Translations under genes and position numbers: made by a program | Source of the DNA: Hormiphora californensis | Taxonomy: Eukaryota; Ctenophora; Tentaculata; Cydippida; Pleurobrachiidae | Length of the DNA: 64,000 nucleotides | Assembly (NCBI GenBank): GCA_020137815.1 | Contig: CM035354.1 | Coordinates: 8,574,937-8,638,936 of the forward strand | Direction: 5' to 3' | Notes under the pieces: generated by a model | What the model was told of the DNA's origin: nothing | Seen by the model: only the letters and a program-made list of their open reading frames with translations | Databases searched by the model: none | Shown: positions 1-11,100 of the stretch, one piece after another | Numbering within the stretch: the first letter of the stretch is position 1 | Layout of the letters: every line of letters begins with the position of its first letter

Positions 1-1084
1 GACTTTCGTCGTGCCTTTGACTCCCTTCATCGAGGTATCCTAATGAAGATTCTGACGGCTTATGGAGTCCCCGACCGCCTGGTAGACCTTATTGATGCCC
101 TTTATCAGGATACTGTGGCAAGTGTAATCACTGAAGATGGACCGACTGAGATATTCCAGATCTTAGCCGGTGTTCTTCAGGGGGATACTCTTGCTCCATT
201 GCTATTTATTATAGCCATCGATTATATAATGAGGAAAACTCTTGAAGGAGTAGATCTTGGATTCACTATCCAACCACGGAGGAGCAGAAGGTACCCGGCT
301 AAAAAGCTAACAGATGCTGATTATGCCGATGATCTCGCTCTGTTAGCTGATACCATCGATGGGGCCCAGGTATTCCTGGCCCGGCTGGAGGAGTTTGCAT
401 GCATCTGTTGGTCTCCACATAAATGGTAGTAAGACGAAGTATATGACTAACAGCATTGGTCCAGATCACAACGGTATCAGAACATCTGATGGACAGTTGC
501 TGGATGAAGTGGATGACTTTGTATACCTGGGATCATGGATTGGAAACAGTGTGAAAGATTTCGAAGTTAGGAAGGCTAAGGCATGGAGTGCCCTAAATAA
601 GATGAACAGAGTCTGGAAGTCTAAGATGTCTAGGAAGATGAAGGTGAGGTTATTCAGATCCACTGTCGAGACTATCTTTCTCTACGGATCTGAAACGTGG
701 ACTATAACCAAGAGCCTAGGCAAGAAGATTGATGGGTGTTACTCGAGGATGTTGAGGGCAGCACTGAACATCAGGTGTGCGGACAGAGTGTCAAATGCCG
801 TGGTTTTCCAAGATATTCCTCGTGTAACTGAGAAGATTAGAAACCAGAGACTGAGAATGGCTGGGCACCTTGCTAGACACGATGACCTAGTGGGACATGA
901 ACTACTTATGTGGAAACCAGCTCATGGCCAGGCGCGGCGTGGCCGCCCGTTACTAACCTTCCCAGATGTCCTATTACAAGACCTGGACGGGGTGTGTGAT
1001 AACAGTAACGAAATGCTTGAACTTATGTGCAACCGGGATAACTGGAGATCGTTCATTGCTACTCGACCTCTCCGGCCGCCATAA
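1..1084 (+). pseudogene. LINE reverse transcriptase fragment (3' half), frameshifted
   Basis: The window opens inside the reverse-transcriptase domain of a non-LTR retrotransposon. The first codons give motif A (DFRRAFDSLHRG), followed by GVLQGDTLAP and the catalytic DADYADD box near 315-345. The reading frame then shifts by one base at about 395-420. Downstream it continues through the thumb and C-terminal region (YLGSWI, GSETWT, RLRMAGHLARH, HGQARRGRP) to a stop at 1084. This tail is clearly related to the LINE remnant at 38.6-39.2 kb. The frameshift and the missing 5' half make it a dead copy. It lies upstream of the sirtuin exon at 1613, so probably within a sirtuin intron. A (CT)n tract follows directly. 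Confidence 0.85.
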
Positions 1085-1091
1085 GTCAAGT

Positions 1092-1363
<272 letters not shown>

Positions 1364-1612
1364 AATGGGATGATCTGATCTTGGGTGGGGGATCTGATCC
1401 TCAGTGGGTTGATCTGATCATGCATGTGGGGTGATGTGATCTGAACTGATGACGGGAAAAAAGGGCCCCTCATCAAATGCATGGGGGATCAAGTTTCACC
1501 TCTTTTCGCATTATATAGTAAGATATAAATTTTTGTTTAATTCCTTGTTTATTTAGTTAATTCCTTGTTTTAAAATTCATATTGTTTTGAACCCGTCAGT
1601 TAAAATTTACAG

Positions 1613-4600
1613 GAACTTATAAAGTACGTGATAAGCCAGAACGGGGACGGACTACACACACTTAGTGGAGTTCCAAAGGTAATGTCTAATCAAAAGGCCG
1701 TTGACAAGTTGGTAAAATTAGCAAGAAAAAAAGGGAGAAAATTTTTTCTCGTTATCTTGTTCCAGCTTTTGTGCCGTTTTGTGAGCTCCATAATTATCGG
1801 TCAAGTTCGCAAGCATCTCTCCAATTGTAACACCCTGTGCTAGTTCAGCTTCCTGTTTCTGGGACAATCTGAAGTGTTCTAGTAAGAGTAAGATCAAGGG
1901 AGTGGGAAAACCTGAACTTGCTGAGTTTGCTGAGAAGGCCTGTCGCTTGCTGGTTGAGCGGTGTTACCCGGCGATTGACAAGCTGTCTATTGAAACTGAG
2001 GAGTGTGAGAGGAAAATCATTAACTGTCAAGAGGAGCTTATCACCGCACAGCGATTGTTGGTTGAGGCCCAGGACCGCTTAGTCAAGCTACAGTGTGAGC
2101 TGTTGGAGAAGAGAGACGGTGAGATCATTGCCGTGCAGTCTACCGCTGAGAAGGAGATTAAATCTTTTGCTGGTGTTCTCCAGAAAAACTGTGAGACTGC
2201 CCTAGCACCGCAGCGGGTACGTCATGCTATTGCTGTAGCGACAGAGGACAGGGCGAGCAATGTTATTGTGCATGGTCTGTTAGATGACCGGGCTGAGAAC
2301 GATCAGGATCTGGAGAACGAAATTAAGCGAGTGTTTAACAGTATGGGTGAGTGTATTACTGGTATTTCCAGTATGAAGCGACTTGGGAAATACAAGGATG
2401 GCTCTGACCGGCCTGTAAAGCTACGTTTATGTGGCAAAGACTTCCGAGATCAAGTACTGTCCATTAAGAAACCTCTGAAGAACTCTGATAGGCACAAAAG
2501 TGTCTACATTTCCCCTGACCGTTCTCCAGAGGAGAGGGAGGAGAGGAGGAAGCTGGTGGTAGCGTTAAAGGAGAGGAAGGATACGGAGCCTGGGAAGACA
2601 TTTAGGATTCGAGGTGGCAAGGTGGGGGAAGTGTGAGAAACAGTAAAAATAGAAAACAAAAACAGTATGTGACCGCTGTGTTTGAGTTTGTGAGTTGATT
2701 TAAATTAAGTAAGGTTTTTTGTGACTGGACTTTTGAGCAAGTAACAGTTGTATTATAAGTTGTCATGAGACGATTGATATGTGTGTTTTGTTCGAAATAA
2801 CGCCCTAAAACAGACTTTTTGAAATGAATATGCCCATATATGGGCATAGCTCGTGCCAACGTAATTGGGACATGGTAGAGCCAAAACATTTTGATAAAAT
2901 GTTTTAGAATGATTGTAGGAGCTCATTTAACCCGATACCAAGTGAAATTTTGAATTGAATTAGGAATTGGAAAAAATAGCACACCCTAAATCCTGTATGA
3001 TCGTTTTAGCACACGTACTAAAAATATCACCCGGATCACTGCGCTGGCAAGCGCAAAGGTTGCCATTCCCCCTCCCCCAAACAGCAAAGCGCCGCCAGAA
3101 ACGCAGTTATACGTTTTATGGGTGTTTTGACTGAAAACCCAGATTTCAGAAGGCTATAGCATGGCTCCCATTCATCCGTTTGACTTGAAATTTGGAATGT
3201 ATACCCGGCTCGGGGTCATTAACTTAAGTTCAAAATTTCAAGTCTCTATCTCATCTGGAACTGAAGTTACAGACAGGTCCCATTTGCCCTAGATTCAGTG
3301 TAACACATATGCGCGCGCGCGCACGCGCGCGCGTAGGAGAGACGCTTTTTATAAACCATATTCACGCCAAACGAAAAGAGATAGAAACTTCTCGTTTTCA
3401 CAGCTGGTAGATCTACTGGATGTGTGTGCATTAGTCGATGTGAGGTCCCTTTTCATCGCCAGGAACGTCCTACAGAACGTCTTAAAGTCGTCATTTTTCA
3501 GACTCTGACTAAAATTCTTTGAGCTCATTTTACACCCTGAAGACGGATTCTAATCGAAAATCGAAGGCTATATCATGGAAAGAGAATTGTCTAAACTTTC
3601 AGAAACTATATCGCGAATTTTCAAAACTAGACGTATAAGGGTCTTAAAACGCGTCTAAAGTGTTATGACTGTTTAAAAATAGATATGACGATATGGGTTT
3701 TTTCGCCATAGCAGACTCAAATCTCATCCAATCGATCTCAAACTTGGTCAGTATCTTCATCTAGGTAATCCAGATGATATGACGTCATCATTATGACGTC
3801 ATAACGACGTGACGTCATTTTATGACGTCAAAATGACGTCAAAAATGAAAATTTTGCAAATTCGCGATTCCATCCTCTCCTTACCTGTTCTATTACATCT
3901 AAATGGATAAAAATCCCAAAAATGATGCAAATTATACCAAAACTAATTGAAATTAGTAGGCCGGAAAGGTTGCCCTATGATTTGAGCTACCTTTGCCACC
4001 GCAACATTCACGGGGTACAGTCAGGGTATAACCTATGCTTCTTCTATCTTCAAAAGGGAATGTACTGGTGCCAAAGGTAGCTCAAATCATAGGGCAACCT
4101 TTCCGGCCTACTAATTTCAATTAGTTTTGGTATAATATCGATATACACAATGCATAATTATTATGCAGTGTGTATATCGATTTTTATCCTTCTTCAAATT
4201 AAATCAAATCAAATCAAATATATTAACTGTTAATAAGTATATAGTTTTTGCTGTTCAAGGCATCCATCCGGGTGATATTTTTAGTACGTGTGCTAAAACG
4301 ATCATACAGGATTTAGAAATCACGGATTTCTGGTAGTGCAATTATTCTTGTTTGTTGCGCTATTCTGGATAAAGCTCTACTATTTTTTGTTGCGCTATAG
4401 CTCTATAGAGAAGGTTTCTGGAGCTTGTACAAACGAAACAAGTATTTTTGTTATCAACTTAAAGTTTCACGCTTGCTCTGATGATCGCCCTCAAGCATGA
4501 AACAAAAATACTTGTTTCGTTAGTGCAAAAATTCTTGTTATTGGTTCTAATTTAATTGTTTCCAGGATAGTATATCTGAGTTACATGGTAACGTTTTTGA

Positions 4601-6816
4601 AGAGCTATGTGAAGGATGTGGAATTCGCTACAGCAGAGCTTTTTATACACTAGATGATACCGCGGGCCAATACTTCGAAGACATGGAGGACTATGGAAGG
4701 AGCAATATCAAACTACCATCACACGCAAAAAAGTATGTATTACAGATGCAGTCAATTCTTCGAGATTGAAAATTGATTTGATTTATTAATTGAATGATTG
4801 ATTGAAAATTGGTACAGTGGCCAAGTGCCTCTTTTATGGGCGAAATAATAACTAAATAAAAAATATATCTCATGCAACATGCAGGCACACTTTTACAAAA
4901 GAAAACATCTCGCTTTGGTCTCTCTCCTAAAGATCAGAAACGGACGTTTGTAATATAGCTAATCCGCTACATTACTGCAGGTGTGAGAGGTGTGGAAATA
5001 ACCACAGGACCGGTCGAAAGTGTGAAGAGTGTGGAAAACAGTTGATAGACAGTATTATTAACTTTGGAGATCATCTTGAAATAGAGATTATGGGACGAGC
5101 AGAAGAACACGCTGCAGAGGCTGATCTTATCATATCACTCGGATCAACAATGGCAGTAAGGATTCTAATTGGGGAATGTACAGAGCAGGGGTGGTCCCAG
5201 CACGGATTTTTTGGGGGGGGGGGGGGGGTGGTGTGGCCGAAGGCCACACTACAACTCCAAACCCCTACCGCGACCGAGGTGCCGCGGCAGGGGGTTTGGG
5301 GGGCTCAGCCCCCCAACGGGGTCCAGGAGCAGAGCCCTTGGTGGGGGCTAGGGGGCGAAGCCCCCGGAAAATTTTAGTTTTTGATGAATTTTAAGCAATT
5401 TAGAACACCTTTTTTTAACAATTTTCAGCCCTTTTAGAAAACTTTTTCAACGAGTTTCATTCACAAGGGGCGAAGCCCCCGGAAATTTTGATGAATTAAA
5501 GCAATTTAGAACAATATTTTATCGATTTTCAGCCCTTTTAGAAAACTTTTTTAATGATGTTCAGCCTCTGGTGTGGGTAAGGGGCGAAGTCCCCGAAAAA
5601 TTTTAGTTTTTGATCAATTTTAAGCAACTTAGAACAATATTTTAACGATTTTCAGTCCTTGGTGTGGGTTAGGGGCGAAGCCCCCGGAAAATTTTAGATT
5701 TTGATCAATTTAAAGCAATTTAGAACACATTTTAAAGCTATTTTACCACCCCCAACAATCCCTGTTTCAAAAGTTTTGGGGGGGGGGGGGGGTGGCCACC
5801 CCCCCCCCACCACCACAGGCTGGGGCCATCACTGGTACAGAGTGATCCATAAATTATGAAATATGAGGCAGGAGACGCTGGACAAAAAGGTGATAATTGT
5901 GTCAAATTCATCTAACATCTACCTTTGTTTAGGTCACGCCAGCTAACATTCTTGTCAGCTCTAATCCCACTGCTCGGATTGTGATTTGTAACAGACAACT
6001 TACCGAATTTGATTCCATGTGCGAGGGAGGCAGAAGAAGAATGAAGGGCTGTCGTATTTTTACCGACTGTGATAAAATGATGAATTCTGTCTTAAGGTAG
6101 AATTTTAATCTAGATATTTTAGTTGCTGTTGTATTTTAGTTATTGTTGTAGTAGCATTGAATTTATTATAAATGTCAGCTGGTGAAAATTTGCCTGATAT
6201 ACCCCGCCCGCTATAAAAAGCAAGGATGTTTTAGCCACTAAAACTTATAATAAATAAATCTTTGCTTATAGAAAATAAGCAAAGATTTATTTATTATAAA
6301 GTATAAACCCCTCCCTTTGGTCGGGTTTTATACCACCCTGGCCCTCCCTGCTTCGTAGGTCGGGCAGTACCAATATGGTGTAGCGAATCACCCTAGCGGG
6401 TGACCCGCTATACATAAACCCGGGTTTATTGATTATATAAGTTGTACATTGCATTGTAGCTGCCCTATGCAGTATACATAGTACAATTTAATATGCAATC
6501 ACATAACCCTTACTTTGTACTGCAGCTGTATTTTTCTTGTCTCATATAAGACCGTCCTCTTCGCGATGTACAGTCAGTGCCTGACAATATTTTTCATAGT
6601 CTCAATATTTCCTTTCGGCAAGAAATAGTAAACTGACTTTGCTCTATCTTCAGAAACCTCATTCCAGCTGCAGAAGTGGATGAATGGGAACAACGACGAA
6701 CTTCAAGAATGACGGAATATGACTTGAAACGAGTTGTTGAAGACATAAAAACGAACAAAAGGGCTAGCGGTAAAGAGAAGACTAAAAGAAAAAAGAGACA
6801 AAAAATTGTTGAATAG
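1613..6816 (+). CDS. Sirtuin-family NAD-dependent deacylase, SIRT6/7-like, 3' exons (partial)
   Basis: Five exons with GT/AG borders: 1613-1678, 4566-4732, 4981-5155, 5933-6096 and 6654-6816 (TAG). Frames join cleanly. Exon 1 reads YVISQNGDGLHTLSG, the sirtuin catalytic-core motif, although most sirtuins have QNxD with V or I and here it is QNGD; the H of GLH is the usual general base. Exon 2 begins SELHGN and carries the first zinc pair CEGC. Exon 3 has further cysteine pairs (CERC, CEEC), then IINFGD and the NAD-binding LGSTMAV. Exon 4 has ILVSSNPTARIVICN and RIFTDCDKMM. The last exon ends in a lysine-rich tail like the nuclear basic tail of SIRT7. The N-terminal Rossmann exons lie outside the window. 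Sirtuins remove acyl groups from lysines using NAD+. The introns of 2.9 and 0.8 kb are filled by transposons. Confidence 0.87.
1902..2636 (+). CDS. LINE ORF1-like protein (coiled coil plus nucleic-acid chaperone-like domain)
   Basis: A 244-residue open frame. Residues ~25-90 are rich in E, Q, L and K with heptad-like spacing, predicted as a coiled coil. Residues ~115-165 (RASNVIVHGLLDD, then MKRLGKYKDG and PVKLRLCG) followed by VYISPDRSPEEREER match the ORF1 proteins that accompany many animal CR1/L2-type LINEs and bind element RNA. No endonuclease or reverse transcriptase follows, so it is a solo or 3'-truncated remnant. It lies in the sirtuin intron 1679-4565 on the sense strand. Coding capacity looks intact. 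Expression is unknown. Confidence 0.7.
   Translation: MGKPELAEFAEKACRLLVERCYPAIDKLSIETEECERKIINCQEELITAQRLLVEAQDRLVKLQCELLEKRDGEIIAVQSTAEKEIKSFAGVLQKNCETALAPQRVRHAIAVATEDRASNVIVHGLLDDRAENDQDLENEIKRVFNSMGECITGISSMKRLGKYKDGSDRPVKLRLCGKDFRDQVLSIKKPLKNSDRHKSVYISPDRSPEEREERRKLVVALKERKDTEPGKTFRIRGGKVGEV
2986..4316. mobile_element. 1.33-kb non-autonomous TIR element in sirtuin intron
   Basis: Inverted terminal repeats of about 50 bp face each other: CTAAATCCTGTATGATCG at 2986 and its reverse complement ending at 4316, continuing through a shared stretch reading AGCACACGTACTAAAAATATC. A TA flanks each side of AATCCTG, compatible with a TA target duplication. No transposase frame is visible. Inside are a CG-alternating tract (3309-3334), a cluster of TGACGTCA-type palindromes (3781-3845) and a nested 205-bp foldback (3931-4135). 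Its right half is related, in inverted orientation, to 61897-62300. Confidence 0.75.
3931..4135. mobile_element. Foldback MITE, copy 1
   Basis: Arms of about 65 bp are near-perfect reverse complements, starting ATTATACCAAAACTAATTG and ending in the complement, with a ~75-bp loop. A second copy lies at 61897-62103, so this is a dispersed palindromic family. In both places the same ~160-bp flank (containing ATGATGCAAA) is present, so the foldback is probably an internal part of a larger element. Confidence 0.8.
5186..5834. mobile_element. hAT-type MITE, GC-rich, with 8-bp TSD (copy 1)
   Basis: Ends are CAGGGGTGGTCCCAGC and, inverted, GCTGGGGCCATCACTG. The element is bracketed by the exact 8-bp direct repeat GTACAGAG (5178-5185 and 5835-5842). 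An 8-bp duplication with CAG-type termini fits the hAT superfamily. Internally, blocks of GGGGCGAAGCCCCC recur and can fold into strong hairpins. Apparent ORFs inside are not genes. It sits in the sirtuin intron 5156-5932, and a second full copy is at 59597-60282. Confidence 0.88.
6189..6440. repeat. Dispersed AT/GC mosaic repeat with internal palindromes
   Basis: Contains CTTTGCTTATAG against CTATAAGCAAAG-type inverted arms and the block GGTGTAGCGAATCACCCTAG followed by CCCGCTA. The same motifs recur in altered order at 40917-41335, so this is a dispersed non-autonomous element family. It lies in the sirtuin intron 6097-6653. Confidence 0.6.
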
Positions 6817-6860
6817 GTATGTGCATCTAAAATGGCATATTATATTAATATGTATATGTA

Positions 6861-7032
6861 CAGTCGGACCCCGATTTAGTGGCATCCTCGGGAGAAAGGG
6901 TTTTGTCATCAACTAAATCAGGGTTCCACTAAATCGGGGTCAAATAATTTTAATTTCCTATATCGGGGGAAAAATCCTGCCACTAAATCGGGGTGCCACT
7001 AAATCGGGGGCCACTAAATCGGGGTCCGACTG
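6861..7032. mobile_element. pogo/Tigger-like MITE, copy 1
   Basis: Terminal inverted repeats CAGTCGGACCCCGATTTA and its complement, flanked on both sides by TA. CAGT-type termini with TA duplication are characteristic of the pogo/Tigger branch of Tc1/mariner. Length is 172 bp with no coding capacity. It sits just downstream of the sirtuin stop codon, probably in the 3' UTR or the spacer. Confidence 0.8.
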
Positions 7033-7075
<43 letters not shown>

Positions 7076-7797
7076 GTGTATATAACATGTAATTGGAGAT
7101 GGAACTAGATTGGGATTAAAAAAGATGTCGTGCACTCCTCACCTATACACCTTGATGCACTGTACAGTGCATCAAACGTCCCGACCTTTTCCATTCGGCT
7201 TATCTTTTTTGGTGCTGACACATCAGCGTTTAAGACAATATGTCTGTTCATAAGTTGTAGGCATATAATAGTAGAAAGAAACCGTAAAACTTACCAGAAT
7301 AAGAAGCTAATCGGAGTTGGACGTTTGACTTGCTGTACATACCACATTATTAAACAATTTGCGATTGATTAGTCTAAATAATGTTTATCTTTAAAATTGT
7401 AAAGGGGCGGGTGGCTACTACAAACAAAACCACACCCACCCTGACACCCCAAATAAGCATTTGCTAGCAAACCGGTACGATCACAAACTTGGAAAACTAT
7501 CTGTCTCTGTCGCGGTCTCTCTCTATCTCTCTGTCGCTGTCTCTCTCTGTCGCTGCGCCAAAACGAAGCCCGCGTAGCGGGCAGAGAGGCGACGGCGCCA
7601 CCAACAAAAAGTTCTAAATCCAGCCGTATTTGCTCAATTTGTTCTACAAGAATTAAGTGGTGCGTATGACGTATGTATGTATTTTATAGTCCGAAAACCA
7701 ATTAAATTAAAAAGTTTGGTTGCCCGGTCCCATGTGGTGTCACGGGGGTAACACTACTGCCATAATCATTGGCATATCTCGTTAATTGTTATCCTTC

Positions 7798-7878
<81 letters not shown>

Positions 7879-7902
7879 GTCTCTGTCTCTCGCTCTCGCT
7901 CT

Positions 7903-7977
<75 letters not shown>

Positions 7978-7992
7978 CTCTCTATCTCTCTC

Positions 7993-8062
<70 letters not shown>

Positions 8063-8199
8063 TCTCTCCTCCTCCTCCTCCTCCTCTACGTCAACCTCCG
8101 GGGTTTCTATACAGTAAAGTCTCCTCTTATTGATTATTGGTGTTTTGCCCGCATTTTTCACACACAGTAGTTTGCTTTGAATGTTGATTCTCTGGTGTT
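7033..8199. other. Spacer between sirtuin and metallopeptidase genes
   Basis: Non-coding as far as can be seen. It holds a (TA)n tract (7033-7085), CTGTCTCTCTCT-rich sequence (7500-7555) and a large CT microsatellite listed separately. It must contain the promoter of the downstream peptidase gene, but no TATA box or initiator can be identified with confidence. Confidence 0.5.
7799..8067. repeat. (CT)n microsatellite upstream of the peptidase gene
   Basis: About 270 bases of nearly pure CT/GA with GTCTCT and GCTCTC interruptions, ending in (CTC)n at 8067-8085. It ends ~130 bp before the presumed start codon at 8200, so it could act as a GAGA-type promoter-proximal element, but that is conjecture. 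Confidence 0.95.
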
Positions 8200-11100
8200 A
8201 TGACTGACTACCAGCGATTGCCTGAAAAAGACGAAAAAGAGGAATCAGCTGACTCTACAATTCATCAAGGTATGGTAGTTTTAACTTTAATTCACGTGTC
8301 ATTGTCCTGTTTAGAGTTAGCACAATTTTGCAGTAGTGTTGTACAGTCACTTTTCCCAGGGCGAGTTATGGCACGAGTGTTGACGTTACTACTGGGGGTG
8401 ACTATTGTTGCAGCTTTTATCACACTCATTTTTCACCTCATTTTAACAGATCTTGAGGAAAGTACTAGTCCAATACAGAATACTTACCTAACGTCGTCGC
8501 CATCGTCGCCACCAGTAAACAATGTTAAAGTAATTGTTCCCAGTGGAGATACTTCAAAATACAAGGTATTGATTGACAACATGCCATATGCACATATAGC
8601 CCCTTCGATATTATATTTATGTTTCTTTTCAGCTAATTACATTGCGAAACGGTCTCCGGATTATGCTGGTTAACTCTGATCAGAATACTGCCGCCATGGG
8701 ACTTTGCATAGGGGTAAGTAAATCACGAAAAAAGAAAGAAACGGATTTTTAAAAAACTAACAATTGTTCAGGGTGGAAGTATGCTCAACCCATCGGCTTA
8801 TCCAGGATTGGCACATTTTACAGAACACGCCATCTTCAGCGGGTCCAAAAAGTATCCATCATCTGGTATGGAAAAATTCAGAAAATCGACCAAGTAGGGC
8901 CAACACGATTTTCATAGCAATTTTATCACAGGAAAGTTTCTTCGCTATATAGAGCGTAATGGGGGACAAAGAGGAGCATTTACAAGTTTCTCAGCAACTA
9001 TGTTTAACTTTCTTATACAAAATGATGCTCTGGAAAAAGGCTTGGATATATTTACTGATTTAATAAAAAGTCCACTCTTCAACCAAGATGTAAGTTAAAT
9101 AAGTACAGTGAAATAACACTAACAATTTTTTAGTGATGTCACTAACAAAATTTGTTAGTGAAAACATGAAAATTTGTTAGTGTCAGCCATTCCTAACCAT
9201 GCCAGCACTTTTAATGCTTAACTGGGGGGGGGGACATGTTAATTGTTAATAAATCACCTCTTTTTTTCGATTTTGTTAATTAACGTTAATTAATAAAATT
9301 AACAAAATTAACAAATGCTAAAAGACTGTTCTTATTGGTTGATAATACGACTTTAACTGGTTTAATTTTTTAGTTAAATGAATTATCTAACACATATATA
9401 CCCAAACAAAGCCTTTTACGATAACCAAAGTCCGACATACAGGTTTTTTGGCTCAAAATCGATAAAATTCCAAAAGTTACAAATTTTTCAATTTAGCGTA
9501 TAAAATCTCACTTAAACGTAATTTTTAAATTGGTAATCGATTCTTTGGACTTAATAAGATGATGTACAACGTTTCTGTTGAAAAAAGAAATAAAATTTTC
9601 CCAAAATCAATTTTTTGGTCAAGGATTGAAAATTTGCTTCGCTACAAATCCTTGTGTTTTTTTAGAAAAATTGATTTTTGGGATATTTTTCGTTTTAAGG
9701 TAAATTCATGAGTCTTATTTAGTTTTTAGGGTGCGAAAATGTGGATTAGGGTCATTTGACTTCAATTACGGTTTAGTTTGGCTAGTATTTAAACTAGATT
9801 AAAGACTCATCTTTTTAGACTAGCGTATGAGTGAATAGTTGTTTTCGAACTTGTAACTTGTACTTTTTACCGCTTGATGTGACTTTTCTTGAATTGAGAG
9901 GTTAAATTGTAACATGAGTTTTCTACCTCATGACGTGTGACAATTCTTGAACTGAGAGGTTAAATTGTAACTGAGTTTTCTACCTCATGACGTGTGACTT
10001 TCAACGTATATCTTCAATGCTGTATTATGAACTTGTTTTTCTGAGTAGAGACTGAGTTGAGACTGTACTGAGACTTAACTTTTGGAGCTCTTCTTTATTG
10101 TATGTCATGGAGTTGTTTCTGTATCACTGTGTGTGGTGTGTAAGTAATGAATTTCTGAATGAAATAGTATTTATATTGATTTTGAAATTTACTGAGCATG
10201 GGTTAAGAACGAGTTACGAGTTCTATGTGTGTTTATGTTACGAATTTCATTCCAGTGTTTCTGTATCAGCTTGTCGTATAGAGTGTGGAGGACTAGGTTC
10301 TGTTAGGATCTTCTAGGTTTTACGGCTAGACAGTAGTTCGTGTGTGTGTGTTTCTAACTTTTTTAAACAATTTTCTATCTTTAACTAATCTAACTCTAAT
10401 TTATTATCTCCGGCCAGTATCTATGCATAACATTTTATCTAATTATTCCAAGACGACCGCTTTAGTCGCGGTGGAGAGATGTTCATACAACACTAGCCAT
10501 TAGGTTTTTTAGTTGTTTCCTCCATTTATAACGCATAAAAGCGGTATATCAAATGTATATTATTATTATTATTATTATTATTTATTAACATTTACAAAAT
10601 GGAATAAATCGCTGTAGAAAAGCCGTAGTAGAGGTAGTAGGGGTATGTAAATTGTACAGAATGAACAACTTTGCTCGCAGAACAAGTGTTAAATACTAAA
10701 AATACGTGCTGAAGGGGATTTAGATGGCATAAATGGCATTTGTTAACGTTTGTTAACTTTTTGTTAATTTTGTTAATAAATCACCTGTTTTCTCGATTTA
10801 ATATTAACAAAGTTAACAAAATTAACATGTCCCCCCCCCCCGCTTAACTATCCTATTTCAGCATATTGAACGAGAGAAGATTTCAGTACAAAGTGAATTT
10901 GAAAAATATCGAGCACAAGGCTCCACAATTTTCAGTGCCATACTATCTGACATCGGGGACCCTAAACACCCCTGCAATAGCTTCGATATGGGACACAAGG
11001 CTGCTTTTGATTCTAAAGACTACAGAGAGAAGATAATTTGGCTTCACAACAACTATTACAAGGCAAACTTTGTAAGTTTTAAAAAGGAGTTAATTAAGAA

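Noticed and set aside
5042-5394. Gly-rich ORFs downstream of the sirtuin exon
   Set aside because: They run from a real exon into the GC-rich MITE past a good splice donor at 5156; the downstream part is transposon sequence.
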